Origin: CAKZNE01 sp964485405
Lineage (GTDB): Bacteria > Bacteroidota > Bacteroidia > Flavobacteriales > Schleiferiaceae
Direction of reading: 5' to 3'
NCBI GenBank assembly: GCA_964485405.1
Contig: CAZAJG010000003.1
Span: 83,294-147,293 of the forward strand
DNA length: 64,000 nucleotides
Shown: piece after piece, positions 17,960 to 26,675 of the stretch
Position numbering within the stretch: position 1 is the stretch's first letter
Layout: each line of letters begins with the position of its first letter
Notes under the pieces: model-generated
Databases searched by the model: none
Told to the model about the DNA's origin: nothing
Seen by the model: only the letters and a program-made list of their open reading frames with translations
Translations under genes and position numbers: made by a program

Positions 17960-18619
17960 TTACTTTAGTTCTGCTAATATTTGTTCTCCTCCACGGGTTT
18001 TATCTCCAATTTTTACTAACACATTCGAATCTAAAGGTAAAACAACATCTACCCTCGACCCAAATTTGATAAAACCACTATCTCTTCCTTGCACAACTTT
18101 ACTCCCTTCTTTTGCATACATCACAATTCTCCGGGCTAAAGCTCCTGCTATCTGCTTGTAAAGTATAGGCTTACCCATATTGCTTTTAATGACTACCGTT
18201 GTACGCTCATTTAATAAGCTTGATTTAGGGTGCCAAGCAAAAAGATAAGCTCCAGGGTGATATTTTGCATATTCTACCTCTCCCGAAACCGGATAGCGGT
18301 TTACGTGAACGTTTAGCGGTGACAAGAAAATACTGATTTGTAATCTTTTGTCTTTGAAGAATTCTGTTTCTTCTATTTCCGTAATGGCAACAACCTTTCC
18401 ATCGGCAGGAGCAATAACAACTTCATCGTTTAGATGGGTATACCGTTTCGGGTTTCTGAAAAACTGAAGCAATACAACATAAATTAAAATAGAAAAGAAC
18501 AGTACACTCAGCTGTATCCATTCGTTGTCTATAAAGTTTTGGATAATTAAGTTGAGTACGGCTAAGCCAATTAAAAATAGGAAGAGTGTTTTTTTGCCTT
18601 CTGGATGCACACGTATCAT
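17960..18619 (-). CDS. psd: Phosphatidylserine decarboxylase family protein
   Basis: A 219-residue protein of the short Psd class. Two hydrophobic segments at about 10-50 anchor it in the inner membrane. Typical blocks follow: VIAPADGKVVAI, ISIFLSPLNVHVNR, YHPGAYLFAWHPKS and FIKFGSRVDVVLP. Self-cleavage before Ser188 in FGS would give the pyruvoyl cofactor on the small alpha chain. It decarboxylates phosphatidylserine to phosphatidylethanolamine, the main membrane lipid of these bacteria. The start overlaps the cdsA stop by four bases, so CDP-diacylglycerol synthesis and this step are translationally linked. Phosphatidylserine synthase is not in the window. Confidence 0.93.
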   Translation of the reverse strand: MIRVHPEGKKTLFLFLIGLAVLNLIIQNFIDNEWIQLSVLFFSILIYVVLLQFFRNPKRYTHLNDEVVIAPADGKVVAITEIEETEFFKDKRLQISIFLSPLNVHVNRYPVSGEVEYAKYHPGAYLFAWHPKSSLLNERTTVVIKSNMGKPILYKQIAGALARRIVMYAKEGSKVVQGRDSGFIKFGSRVDVVLPLDSNVLVKIGDKTRGGEQILAELK

Positions 18620-19440
18620 AGATAATGATTTACCAGAATTTGAAGGTAGAAATAAGCTATAGGGAGAACGATGAGTAAGCTATCTATCCGATCCAATATG
18701 CCACCGTGACCGGGTAAAAATTTACCGCTATCCTTAATGCCATACTTACGCTTAAAAGCAGATTCCAAAAGATCGCCAAAAGCACCAAACACGATAACTA
18801 TAAGAGCTAAGCCTATCCAGCCAAATAATGGCAGTATTTCTATATAATGATGTAATACAAGCGATATGACTGTGGTGAAAAAAGCACCTCCAAAAAATCC
18901 TTCCCAGGTTTTTTTAGGAGATATTCTTTCAAAGAACTTACGCCTACCAAAAAATCTTCCTACCAAATAAGCAAAGCTATCTGTAGACCATATCAATATA
19001 AAAATAGACACTAATAACCAAGGCTCTTTGTTGCCGGTCAAGTAAACAATTTCAGGAAGTAAGAACAGGGGTAAACCAATATAAACTAAGCCAAAGGCAT
19101 AATGATAGAGGGTTTCGGGAAAGCCTTCTTTTTTACTGAAAGCAATTTGGAAACACAGTAAAGTAAACAGACATATTGAGATGAAATGAAAAATACTCTC
19201 AATACTTGGTGGAATTACATTTAATAAACCCAGTATAGGGAAGCTAACAATAAGAAAGAGCCAAATTTGATGTTTAAAGCTTTTTTTTGATGATGATTTT
19301 AATGAAATCCATTCTCCAAAGCTAAAGAAGGCGAAAACTATTGAAAGTAATACGAGAGAATTGTTCCCGTTGAAAGCTGCACCTAATAATGCTGCTACAT
19401 AAACAATACCGCTTAATATTCTAACCAGTAAATTTTGCAT
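18616..19440 (-). CDS. cdsA: Phosphatidate cytidylyltransferase
   Basis: A 274-residue polytopic membrane enzyme making CDP-diacylglycerol from phosphatidate and CTP. The signature near the C-terminus is complete: FGDLLESAFKRKYGIKDSGKFLPGHGGILDRIDSLL, here in pieces, with its invariant Asp, Lys and HGG residues. Also present are WSTDSFAYLVGRFFGRRKFFERISPKKTWEG segments. About eight hydrophobic helices are visible. It shares its first base with the last base of the LUD gene (overlap at 19440) and overlaps psd by four bases, so the three genes form one coupled unit. Confidence 0.95.
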   Translation of the reverse strand: MQNLLVRILSGIVYVAALLGAAFNGNNSLVLLSIVFAFFSFGEWISLKSSSKKSFKHQIWLFLIVSFPILGLLNVIPPSIESIFHFISICLFTLLCFQIAFSKKEGFPETLYHYAFGLVYIGLPLFLLPEIVYLTGNKEPWLLVSIFILIWSTDSFAYLVGRFFGRRKFFERISPKKTWEGFFGGAFFTTVISLVLHHYIEILPLFGWIGLALIVIVFGAFGDLLESAFKRKYGIKDSGKFLPGHGGILDRIDSLLIVLPIAYFYLQILVNHYL

Positions 19441-20066
19441 TAAAGTTGATCTTCAAGAAGAAGTAGATAGATGTCTCTTGTGCAACTGCTTTTTTCTTCA
19501 ACATCGGCATCTTTTAATAAGCCATGAATTGTGGTGATGTTTGAAGGAATATTGCCTTTGTATTTTGCTCGGATACCGGTAAGACCATTTCGTAAGTTTT
19601 CTACAATCTGGCTTGTTCTGGCTATAACCACAAACACTTCTGGCAACTCTTCTAACTTCTTTCCTTTGGTTTGATGATCACAAATCATGATCCCCCCATT
19701 AAAAGAGATTAAATATTCACAATCGCAGCAAAACGCGCTATCTGATTTGGAGCTTACTTCGGTATAATCTACCCCGGCATTCTTTAAAATAGATTGCAAG
19801 TTAGAATTATGACAGATTACAGATCCAACTGTTGCTTCTGCAATAATGCTTTTTAAAAAGTCGTAAGCTTCATGTTCTTGCTCGCAGTAGAGGAACTTAC
19901 CTCCAGAAGCAGTGAAGTTTTTTACAAAAGATAAATCAACAGGCTCTTTATCTGTGGGAGCAAATTTCCCAGAGGATAGAGGATTGGTGTCAGCCTGATC
20001 CGGTTTTCCGCTCAGCACTGACATAAATTTTCCTAAGAAACCTTTTTTCTTTTTGGGTTCCTCCAT
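19440..20066 (-). CDS. LUD domain-containing protein (LutC/YkgG-like)
   Basis: A 208-residue protein. The region from about residue 50 on shows the LUD/YkgG fold: GSVICHNSNLQSILKNAGVDYTEVS, then SAFCCDCEYLISFNGGIMICDHQTKGKKLEELPEVFVVIARTSQIVENL (in pieces). LutC is part of the LutABC lactate utilisation system, but LutA and LutB are absent here, and this single-gene form regularly lies between ftsH and cdsA in Bacteroidota. A Cys-rich stretch (FCCDCEY) near the middle could bind a metal, which is speculation. The first 45 residues are basic and low in complexity. Function is unknown. Confidence 0.78.
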   Translation of the reverse strand: MEEPKKKKGFLGKFMSVLSGKPDQADTNPLSSGKFAPTDKEPVDLSFVKNFTASGGKFLYCEQEHEAYDFLKSIIAEATVGSVICHNSNLQSILKNAGVDYTEVSSKSDSAFCCDCEYLISFNGGIMICDHQTKGKKLEELPEVFVVIARTSQIVENLRNGLTGIRAKYKGNIPSNITTIHGLLKDADVEEKSSCTRDIYLLLLEDQL

Positions 20067-20111
20067 TCCCTGCTTTTGTTTTAGTGGGAGGATTATTTCA
20101 AAAAAATGGAT

Positions 20112-22190
20112 TTACTCCTTTTCCGTTACCCCTTCTTTTTCCTCCGTTGTATTGGATTCAGCAGCAGATTTTTCACTATTGATTTTCTCTTCATTAGTCT
20201 GCCAAGGTCTTTTCCCGAAAATCTCCTCTAAATTTTCCTTAAAAATAACCTCTTTTTCCAAGAGGTGCTCAGCCAATGTAGATAGTTTTTCCTTATGCTT
20301 TGTTAATAATTCTTTAGCTCTAACATATTGAGCCTCTATTATTTCGCTGATTTCTTGATCGATAATCTGTGCCGTCTTTTCACTGTATGGCTTGCTAAAG
20401 CCAAATTCGTTTCCGTTGTTCTGGCTATCGTAATACGTAATGTTACCAATTTTATCATTTAAGCCATAAATCGTAACCATAGCACGAGCTTGCTTGGTTA
20501 CTTTTTCCAAGTCGCTTAATGCACCGGTAGATATTTTTCCGAAAATGATTTCCTCTGCCGCACGACCCCCAAGAGCGGCACACATTTCATCCGTGATTTG
20601 TTCGGTGTTTGTAATCTGCCTTTCTTCGGGTAAGTACCAAGCTGCACCTAAAGATCTACCTCTAGGAACAATGGTTACTTTTACTAAGGGAGCAGCGTGT
20701 TCTAGCATCCAACTCACCGTAGCGTGCCCCGCTTCATGAAAAGCAATTACCTCTTTCTCGTCTTTGGTAATGATCTTATTCTTCTTTTCTAATCCACCAA
20801 TAATACGATCTACCGCATCTAGGAAGTCTTGTTGATCAATTTCTGTTTTTTCTTTTCTCGCGGCTATTAAGGCAGATTCGTTACACACATTGGCAATGTC
20901 TGCACCGGAGAAACCAGGTGTTTGGCGTGCTAAGAAGTCAGAGTCTACTTCATTCGCGAGTTTAAGTGGTTTCAAGTGAACTTTAAAAATCTCCTTGCGC
21001 TCGTTTAAATCTGGTAGGTCAACATAAACCTGACGGTCGAAACGCCCTGCACGCATCAAAGCACGATCTAATACATCCGCACGGTTGGTAGCTGCTAATA
21101 CGATTACATGTTCATTTGTACCAAAACCATCCATTTCAGTAAGTAGCTGATTCAGTGTGTTTTCTCTTTCGTCATTACCTCCACCAAATGTGTTTTTCCC
21201 TCTAGCTCTACCAATGGCATCTATTTCATCGATAAATATGATAGCTGGAGATTTCTCTTTGGCTTGTTTAAAAAGATCTCTTACTCTAGAGGCTCCAACA
21301 CCAACAAACATCTCTACAAAATCTGACCCTGAAAGGGAGTAGAAGGGAACTTTAGCCTCTCCTGCTACTGCTTTTGCTAATAAAGTTTTACCTGTTCCCG
21401 GAGGGCCTACAAGTAATGCTCCTTTTGGAATTTTACCTCCTAACTTTGTGTATTTGTCGGGGTCTTTTAGGAAAGAAACAATTTCTTGTACTTCTTCTTT
21501 AGCACCTTCTAGTCCAGCTACATCCTTAAAGGTTACTTTAACATTAGTATTCTTGTCAAAAAGTTGTGCTTTAGATTTTCCAATGTTAAAGATTTGGGCG
21601 CCACCGCCACCGCCACCTGAGCTCATACGTCTCATGATAAAAATCCAAATAGCAATCATTAAAATAAAAGGGAACGTCCATGCTAGGATATCCCCCCAGT
21701 AATCTTTTTGATCTTCATAGGTAACACTAACCCTTCTTTCATGAGGAATGTTACTTTGATTGTAAAATTCTTTTAGGTCTGTGTTAAACTGTTCTGAAGG
21801 CATGTTGAATCCAAAATGCGGACCCGTATTACTCGTTCCAGCAAACCCCTTTTGTCTAAAATCTTTGTATTCTTCCTTATTTTCGATGGCGTCTTCGGTA
21901 ACAAATACTTGAACGCGCTTTTCATTAACGATCCGGACCTTGTCTACCTCTTGATCTTTCAACATTTGAGTGAACTTGTTAAAATCAATGTCTTTGGCAT
22001 TGGTTTCAAAACTCCCTACAACCTGTATAGCGATGAAGATGAGAACGATGATGGCGTAAATCCAATAAAAATTAAATTTACGGTTTGGGGTTCCTGGCTT
22101 TTTTCCTCCAGAATTATTGTTGTTGTTGTTGTTGCCCCTTGAGAATTGTTCTTTCAATTTATCTAGTTGATTCTTGTCTTTCTTTTCCAT
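20112..22190 (-). CDS. ftsH: ATP-dependent zinc metalloprotease FtsH
   Basis: About 692 residues from the ATG at 22190 (MEKKDKNQLDKLKEQ). The longer frame would run into rsfS and is rejected. Order: a cytosolic N-tail with a run of seven Asn, first membrane helix FYWIYAIIVLIFIAIQ, periplasmic part, second helix, a six-Gly linker, AAA module (Walker A GPPGTGKT, Walker B IIFIDEIDAIG, second region of homology with RAGRFDRQ) and the zinc protease site HEAGH at about residue 485. It extracts and degrades membrane proteins and short-lived regulators. The C-terminal tail is acidic and rich in Glu and Ser. It follows rsfS after 26 bp. Confidence 0.96.
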   Translation of the reverse strand: MEKKDKNQLDKLKEQFSRGNNNNNNNSGGKKPGTPNRKFNFYWIYAIIVLIFIAIQVVGSFETNAKDIDFNKFTQMLKDQEVDKVRIVNEKRVQVFVTEDAIENKEEYKDFRQKGFAGTSNTGPHFGFNMPSEQFNTDLKEFYNQSNIPHERRVSVTYEDQKDYWGDILAWTFPFILMIAIWIFIMRRMSSGGGGGGAQIFNIGKSKAQLFDKNTNVKVTFKDVAGLEGAKEEVQEIVSFLKDPDKYTKLGGKIPKGALLVGPPGTGKTLLAKAVAGEAKVPFYSLSGSDFVEMFVGVGASRVRDLFKQAKEKSPAIIFIDEIDAIGRARGKNTFGGGNDERENTLNQLLTEMDGFGTNEHVIVLAATNRADVLDRALMRAGRFDRQVYVDLPDLNERKEIFKVHLKPLKLANEVDSDFLARQTPGFSGADIANVCNESALIAARKEKTEIDQQDFLDAVDRIIGGLEKKNKIITKDEKEVIAFHEAGHATVSWMLEHAAPLVKVTIVPRGRSLGAAWYLPEERQITNTEQITDEMCAALGGRAAEEIIFGKISTGALSDLEKVTKQARAMVTIYGLNDKIGNITYYDSQNNGNEFGFSKPYSEKTAQIIDQEISEIIEAQYVRAKELLTKHKEKLSTLAEHLLEKEVIFKENLEEIFGKRPWQTNEEKINSEKSAAESNTTEEKEGVTEKE

Positions 22191-22216
22191 GAATGGTGTT
22201 AAGTCTAAAACACAGT

Positions 22217-22582
22217 TTAAATAACAGTTATTTTGGCATCGCCCCACAAACTGTCTAAGTCATAAAACTCACGAGTTTCTTTTTGAAAAATATGAACTAC
22301 CGTATGCACGTAATCCATCAAAACCCACTCAGAGTTATCTCTACCTTCAACATGCCAAGCCTTTTCGTTGAGCTTGTCTTTCACCAATTTTTCTACAGAA
22401 TTGCTAATGGCGTTTACCTGGGTGTTAGAGTTTCCATCGCATATTACAAAGTAACTGCACACAGAGTTCTCTATACTGGTAAGATCAAAGATGGTGATAT
22501 TTTCGGCTTTCACCTCTTCCATCCCATTTATAATTTCATCTACCAATTCTGAAAACCTTGTTTCTTTTTTCTTCAACTCCAT
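22217..22582 (-). CDS. rsfS: Ribosome silencing factor RsfS
   Basis: About 121 residues beginning MELKKKETRFSELVDEIINGMEE; a TTG nine bases upstream gives a longer alternative. The RsfS/Iojap core is clear: ITIFDLTSIENSVCSYFVICDGNSNTQVNAISNSVEK and WHVEGRDNSEWVLMDYVHTVVHIF, read in pieces. It binds ribosomal protein L14 and prevents subunit joining under starvation. It is the first gene of the rsfS-ftsH-LUD-cdsA-psd-ACBP series, with a good -7 box about 25 bases upstream of the start. Confidence 0.94.
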   Translation of the reverse strand: MELKKKETRFSELVDEIINGMEEVKAENITIFDLTSIENSVCSYFVICDGNSNTQVNAISNSVEKLVKDKLNEKAWHVEGRDNSEWVLMDYVHTVVHIFQKETREFYDLDSLWGDAKITVI

Positions 22583-22605
22583 ATATTGCAATTAATTTCG
22601 GCCTG

Positions 22606-22613
22606 CAAAATTA
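22606..22613 (-). promoter_or_regulatory. -7 box of the rsfS-ftsH operon
   Basis: On the minus strand the site reads TAATTTTG, an exact TAnnTTTG match, 23 bp before the rsfS ATG. No good -33 element at 19 bp. Confidence 0.5.
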
Positions 22614-22670
22614 TAACTTTTAACAACGGGATTTTGTTTTAACTAAAAGCAATCCCTTTCTTTTATTGTG

Positions 22671-23414
22671 ATGGAAACCTTGTTTATAGGTCAAGAACTA
22701 CTGCGTTATCAATCTCTTGACTCTACCAATACCCGAATAAAATCTTTATTGAGAGAAAATATAAGAGTGGAAGGGCTTACCGTGCAATCTGAGTATCAAA
22801 CATTGGGCCGTGGTCAGTTTGGCAATAGCTGGGAAGCTGAAAAAGGTAAAAATCTATTATTCAGTGTTTTACTAAAGCCTAATTTTCTCAAACCCGATCG
22901 TCAGTTTTTTTTAAATATGTCAGTTTGTCTGGCAGTTGCAGATAGTCTAAATGACCTATGTCCCGGATTTAGAGTGAAATGGCCAAACGATATTTTATTT
23001 GAAAAGAAGAAACTGGGTGGTATCCTGATTGAGAACTCCATCAGCTCAAGTAAAATTGACCACTCCATTATTGGTGTTGGGTTAAATATTAATCAAAGAG
23101 AGTTTAGTGATAATCGGTTAATGACTTCTCTGTATAGTATCCTTGGCAATCAAACTGACTTAAACTTTTTATTGGAAAAAATTCTAAAGAAACTTGAAAT
23201 TAGATATTTGAACTTGAAGGCTGGGAAGCAAGGAATCTATTCAGACTACTACTCTCTGCTATATGGTTACAACGAGAACGTGCCTGTTAGAATTGGACAG
23301 AAGAGTACGCTTGCCAAAATAATAGGTGTTGAGCCTTCCGGTTACTTAATAGCAGAAGTTGAAGGGAGTAAAAAAAGATTTGATTTTAAGGAGATCGTTT
23401 TTATCCGATCTTAG
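22671..23414 (+). CDS. birA: Biotin--[acetyl-CoA carboxylase] ligase (BirA, catalytic type)
   Basis: About 247 residues from the ATG at 22671 (a GTG lies one codon upstream). The catalytic core shows YQSLDSTNTRIKSLL, the biotin/ATP loop LGRGQFGNSW, VKWPNDILFEKKKLGGILIEN and IIGVGLNINQ. The N-terminal DNA-binding domain of the E. coli protein is absent, so this is a group I ligase without repressor function. It attaches biotin to the carrier protein of acetyl-CoA carboxylase. It is divergent from rsfS over about 90 bp, and its 3' end overlaps the SRPBCC gene on the other strand by four bases. Confidence 0.94.
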   Translation: METLFIGQELLRYQSLDSTNTRIKSLLRENIRVEGLTVQSEYQTLGRGQFGNSWEAEKGKNLLFSVLLKPNFLKPDRQFFLNMSVCLAVADSLNDLCPGFRVKWPNDILFEKKKLGGILIENSISSSKIDHSIIGVGLNINQREFSDNRLMTSLYSILGNQTDLNFLLEKILKKLEIRYLNLKAGKQGIYSDYYSLLYGYNENVPVRIGQKSTLAKIIGVEPSGYLIAEVEGSKKRFDFKEIVFIRS

Positions 23415-23803
23415 ATTTCGGTTAATTTATCCGCTAATTTTTCAATGAAGTTTGTAAGCGGTTTTTCTACCATCATCTTCATCATCATGTTAAATTTTCC
23501 ATTGAACATGAATCCAGCCTTACAAGAATTGGCATCTATTGCTTCTATGTTACAAGCCAAAGTAAAATCTAATTTTGAGCTAGCCGATTTAAAGCTAATT
23601 AAACTGGGCTCAACCGTTTCATCTACTACCAATCTTACTTCAGGAGCACCTTTTAATTGAAAAAGGAAGGAGTTATTGTCTGATTCAAACTTTTGAACAT
23701 TGTCTGGCATCATTTTCCCAAAGCTTTCAAAATCTAACAGTTGCGCATACAAGGCTTCTGCTGATTTTTCAATAGACATAATGTCTGATTCTATAATAGT
23801 CAT
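23411..23803 (-). CDS. SRPBCC (START/Bet v1-like) family protein
   Basis: A 130-residue cytosolic protein with the shape of a small Bet v1-like domain: SAEALYAQLLDFESFGKMMPDNVQKFE near the N-terminus, a run of beta strands, and a long C-terminal helix KPLTNFIEKLADKLTEI. These domains bind hydrophobic ligands or act in cofactor handling. A Met-rich stretch (FNMMMKMMVEKP) lies before the last helix. It is 17 bp downstream of pyrE on the same strand and probably shares its transcript. No substrate can be suggested. Confidence 0.72.
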   Translation of the reverse strand: MTIIESDIMSIEKSAEALYAQLLDFESFGKMMPDNVQKFESDNNSFLFQLKGAPEVRLVVDETVEPSLISFKSASSKLDFTLACNIEAIDANSCKAGFMFNGKFNMMMKMMVEKPLTNFIEKLADKLTEI

Positions 23804-23820
23804 ATTCTACGATTTTGATG

Positions 23821-24462
23821 TTATGGATTCCAGCTCTCTGGGCTATTGCGCCAGCTTTTCAAGGTTTCAAGGGTTTCCTCTTTTAGATAACCGGTTGAGT
23901 TTACTTGCTCTAAGAGGTTAGAGTAGTCACTTAAAGTAACGAGCTCGCAATTGGCCTTGTTAAAATTGCTATCTGCTATCGGAAATCCGTAAGTAAATAA
24001 AGCTACCATACCAAGTACATTGGCATTAGCTTCTTTTAATACATCATAAGCCTTTAAGCTACTTCCTCCCGTACTTATCAAGTCTTCTACAATTACTACA
24101 CTCTGACCAGACTCTAAATGACCTTCAATCTGATTTTTGCGTCCATGACTTTTTGCTTGAGGACGGATATAAACAAAAGGCAATCCCATTTCTTGGGCTA
24201 CCAACGCTCCAATGGCAATAGCGCCAGTGGCAACTCCAGCAATAGCATTTGGAGAACCGTATTTTTCTCGAATGGCTTTCACTAAGTTTTCTCTTAAAAA
24301 ATTCCGAACGGCAGGATAGCTGAGCGTAATTCTATTGTCGCAATAAATAGGAGATTTCCATCCGCTAGCCCATGTAAAAGGTTCTTCGGGTTGTAGTTTT
24401 ATTGCTTTTATTTGCAATAGTTGCTCCGCAGTTTGGCGGGCAATTTCTTTGTCAAAAATCAT
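23821..24462 (-). CDS. pyrE: Orotate phosphoribosyltransferase
   Basis: About 213 residues from the ATG at 24462 (MIFDKEIARQTAEQLLQIKAI); the upstream extension of the frame has no family similarity. It carries FTWASGWKSPIYCDNR, the loop IRPQAKSHGRKNQIEG, and the PRPP-binding motif VVIVEDLISTGGSS. It forms orotidine 5'-phosphate in UMP synthesis. Its start codon shares two bases with an ATG of the divergent Nudix gene, so their upstream signals must lie inside each other. A TACATTTG box on the minus strand at 24474-24467 lies inside the Nudix start region. Confidence 0.95.
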   Translation of the reverse strand: MIFDKEIARQTAEQLLQIKAIKLQPEEPFTWASGWKSPIYCDNRITLSYPAVRNFLRENLVKAIREKYGSPNAIAGVATGAIAIGALVAQEMGLPFVYIRPQAKSHGRKNQIEGHLESGQSVVIVEDLISTGGSSLKAYDVLKEANANVLGMVALFTYGFPIADSNFNKANCELVTLSDYSNLLEQVNSTGYLKEETLETLKSWRNSPESWNP

Positions 24463-25072
24463 GAGCCAAATGTATAAAGTTTTCGTCAACGATTCCGTTA
24501 TTAAATTCACCAAAGAACAAGATTTTGAAGGCCATGAGGCTTTAGTTTATTCGGAGACTGCAGATTTTGCGAAATTGATGATGGATCTAGAGAATAGCAA
24601 TGAGGTGAAAACGAAAACGATAGCGGCAGAGTCTTTAGAAACTACTTGGAGTGAATTCGTAAAGCATTTTAAGATCATTGAGGCAGCAGGTGGAATTGTA
24701 TGGAATGATTCAAATGAAATTTTATTCATTCACCGTTTAGGGAAATGGGACCTTCCTAAAGGAAAGATAGAAAAGGGAGAAAAGATAAAGGAAGCAGCCA
24801 TTCGTGAGGTAGAAGAGGAGTGTGGGGTAAATGGATTACAGATTGTAAAACAATTACCGGATACATACCATACCTATAAACTCAATGGCGTTCGGGTTTT
24901 AAAACGAACCTATTGGTTTGAAATGAAAACAAATTTTAAGGATGTCTTGATTCCTCAATTGGAAGAAGATATAACTCAAGTGCAATGGGTTGCTAAAAAG
25001 AATGCCGACTCCTATGTAAATAACACTTATGCCAGTATAGCTTGGCTACTAACAGAATACTTTAAATCCTGA
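24461..25072 (+). CDS. Nudix hydrolase
   Basis: About 203 residues from ATG 24461 (ATG 24470 and TTG 24449 are alternatives). An N-terminal half of about 75 residues without recognised motifs precedes a Nudix domain with a perfect Nudix box, GKIEKGEKIKEAAIREVEEECGV, fitting GX5EX7REUXEEXGU. Such enzymes cleave nucleoside diphosphates linked to another group with a divalent metal; the substrate cannot be read from the sequence. In Bacteroidota a Nudix gene of this kind often lies opposite pyrE. The 3' end overlaps coaD by 11 bp, tail to tail. Confidence 0.88.
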   Translation: MSQMYKVFVNDSVIKFTKEQDFEGHEALVYSETADFAKLMMDLENSNEVKTKTIAAESLETTWSEFVKHFKIIEAAGGIVWNDSNEILFIHRLGKWDLPKGKIEKGEKIKEAAIREVEEECGVNGLQIVKQLPDTYHTYKLNGVRVLKRTYWFEMKTNFKDVLIPQLEEDITQVQWVAKKNADSYVNNTYASIAWLLTEYFKS

Positions 25073-25517
25073 TAGCATTAGGAACCAATTGGGTGTAATC
25101 TCCTTGGTTGCGCATTACGTCCCTTACAATACTTGAACTGATAGATGATAAACCCGAGGAGGTAATTAGAAAAACGGTTTCAATATCCTGATTCAGCTTT
25201 CGGTTTGTTTGCGCAATGGCTTTTTCAAATTCAAAATCGGCAGGGTTTCTTAAACCTCTTAATATAAAGTTGGCCCCTTTACTTTTACAATAATCAATAG
25301 TTAAGCCTGTATAGGTTTCGGTTTCTACTTTTGGGCTATTCTCAAAGGTTTTTCCAATCCACCCCAATCGTTGCTCCAAAGAGAACATATACTTTTTCCC
25401 CGCATTTACACCCACCGCTACTATGATTTTGTCAAAAAGAGGGATTGCTCTTTCTACAATATCTACATGACCAAGGGTTATTGGATCAAAGCTTCCTGGA
25501 AATACGGCTGTCCTCAT
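25062..25517 (-). CDS. coaD: Phosphopantetheine adenylyltransferase
   Basis: A 151-residue enzyme of normal length, beginning AVFPGSFDPITLGHVDIVERA with the T/HxGH nucleotidyl-transfer motif. Also visible are AVGVNAGKKYMFSLEQRL, LRGLRNPADFEFEKAIAQTNRKL (in pieces) and the ATP motif SSSIVRDVMRNQGD. It makes dephospho-CoA from 4'-phosphopantetheine and ATP. Its start overlaps the ddl stop by four bases (ATGA), so the two are translationally coupled. The 3' end overlaps the Nudix gene. Confidence 0.96.
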   Translation of the reverse strand: MRTAVFPGSFDPITLGHVDIVERAIPLFDKIIVAVGVNAGKKYMFSLEQRLGWIGKTFENSPKVETETYTGLTIDYCKSKGANFILRGLRNPADFEFEKAIAQTNRKLNQDIETVFLITSSGLSSISSSIVRDVMRNQGDYTQLVPNAIRI

Positions 25518-26500
25518 TTTTTTTGAGCTAAGGTATTCTCTATGGTTTTGTTGAATAAATCCCCCAAGCTAAGCCCAATAAATTCTGCTTGCTTAGGAAC
25601 CAAGCTCTCTTCACTGAGCCCAGGAACGGTGTTTACCTCAATAAAGAAAGGTACTCCGTTTTCCGTTACTATATAATCAACTCGGGCGATTCCATTTAGA
25701 TTTAAACTCTCATAAATAAACTCACTTTCCTCCATGATTTGGTTATACGTTTCGGTATGAATGCGAGCGGGAGTAACCTCTTCAGATTCACCGCTATACT
25801 TAGATTCATAATCAAAGAAATCATTTTGAGGAACGACATCGGTAATGGCCAAAGACTTAACCGTTTTATCGTGATTGGATACACCACAAGCTACTTCAAT
25901 TCCTTGTACCATCGATTCAATCAGTATTTGAGAATCTACTTCAAAGGCTTTTTCTATAGCTGTTTTCAATTGACTTTTTTCCGTCACTTTAGAAATACCG
26001 ATACTAGATCCACTTCGGTTGGGCTTTACAAAGCAAGGCAAACCTACTTGTTCTATAATTTCATCCTCAGTATAATTTTCATGTTTGGCGAGATAAAAAG
26101 CTTCTGGCGTGCTTACACCAATGCTTTTTAGCAATAAACTGCATTCCGCTTTGTTAAAAGTTAAAGCACTTTCAAATTGCCCTGATGCTGAATTTGGCAT
26201 GCCTATTAGGTCAAAATATCCAGCTAGTGGACCATCTTCGCCTGGTGCTCCGTGAATGATATTGAAAACCGCATCAAAACATAGTTTTTCTCCTTCAATA
26301 ACTGCGGAAAAATCATTTTTATCAATTTGATGCTCCGCGTCTGAAGAATCCAGGACAACCCATTTATCACGGGTTATAATCACTTTGTAAGGGGTATATT
26401 TTTCTCTGTCAATATGGTCAAGTACTACATTTCCAGACTGGATGGATATATCGTACTCAGACGAAAACCCTCCCATTACCACGGCTATATTTTGTTTCAT
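25514..26500 (-). CDS. ddl: D-alanine--D-alanine ligase
   Basis: About 328 residues from ATG 26500 (MKQNIAVVMGGFSSEYDIS); four residues upstream belong to a weaker start. The ATP-grasp fold shows NIIHGAPGEDGPLAGYFDL, LPCFVKPNRSGSSIGISKV, ILIESMVQGIEVACGV and the metal-site block GIARVDYIVTENGVPFFIEVNTVPGLSEESLVPKQ, read in pieces. It makes the D-Ala-D-Ala dipeptide for peptidoglycan. It is the first gene of a ddl-coaD pair. The 175 bp to the next gene, which is divergent, contain no clear TAnnTTTG box. Confidence 0.96.
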   Translation of the reverse strand: MKQNIAVVMGGFSSEYDISIQSGNVVLDHIDREKYTPYKVIITRDKWVVLDSSDAEHQIDKNDFSAVIEGEKLCFDAVFNIIHGAPGEDGPLAGYFDLIGMPNSASGQFESALTFNKAECSLLLKSIGVSTPEAFYLAKHENYTEDEIIEQVGLPCFVKPNRSGSSIGISKVTEKSQLKTAIEKAFEVDSQILIESMVQGIEVACGVSNHDKTVKSLAITDVVPQNDFFDYESKYSGESEEVTPARIHTETYNQIMEESEFIYESLNLNGIARVDYIVTENGVPFFIEVNTVPGLSEESLVPKQAEFIGLSLGDLFNKTIENTLAQKK

Positions 26501-26675
26501 AAGGTTAAGCAAAGAGCTGCAAATTTAACGCTAATTGTATTTATTTATAATGTCGCCTAAACTACTAATGCAGTTTTGATGTTTTTGTTCTTTAGCCTTC
26601 CCTGTTTAGGCTCGTGAAAAATGACCATATTGCAATTTTAACAGCGATTGAACTATAAATATTGAAATTAGAATA

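Noticed and set aside
19440..20066. Lactate utilisation protein LutC as a firm name
   Set aside because: LutA and LutB are absent and the neighbours are ftsH and cdsA; only the LUD domain can be supported.
20112..22190. Several plus-strand open frames opposite ftsH
   Set aside because: They lie wholly inside a highly conserved gene and translate to low-complexity chains.
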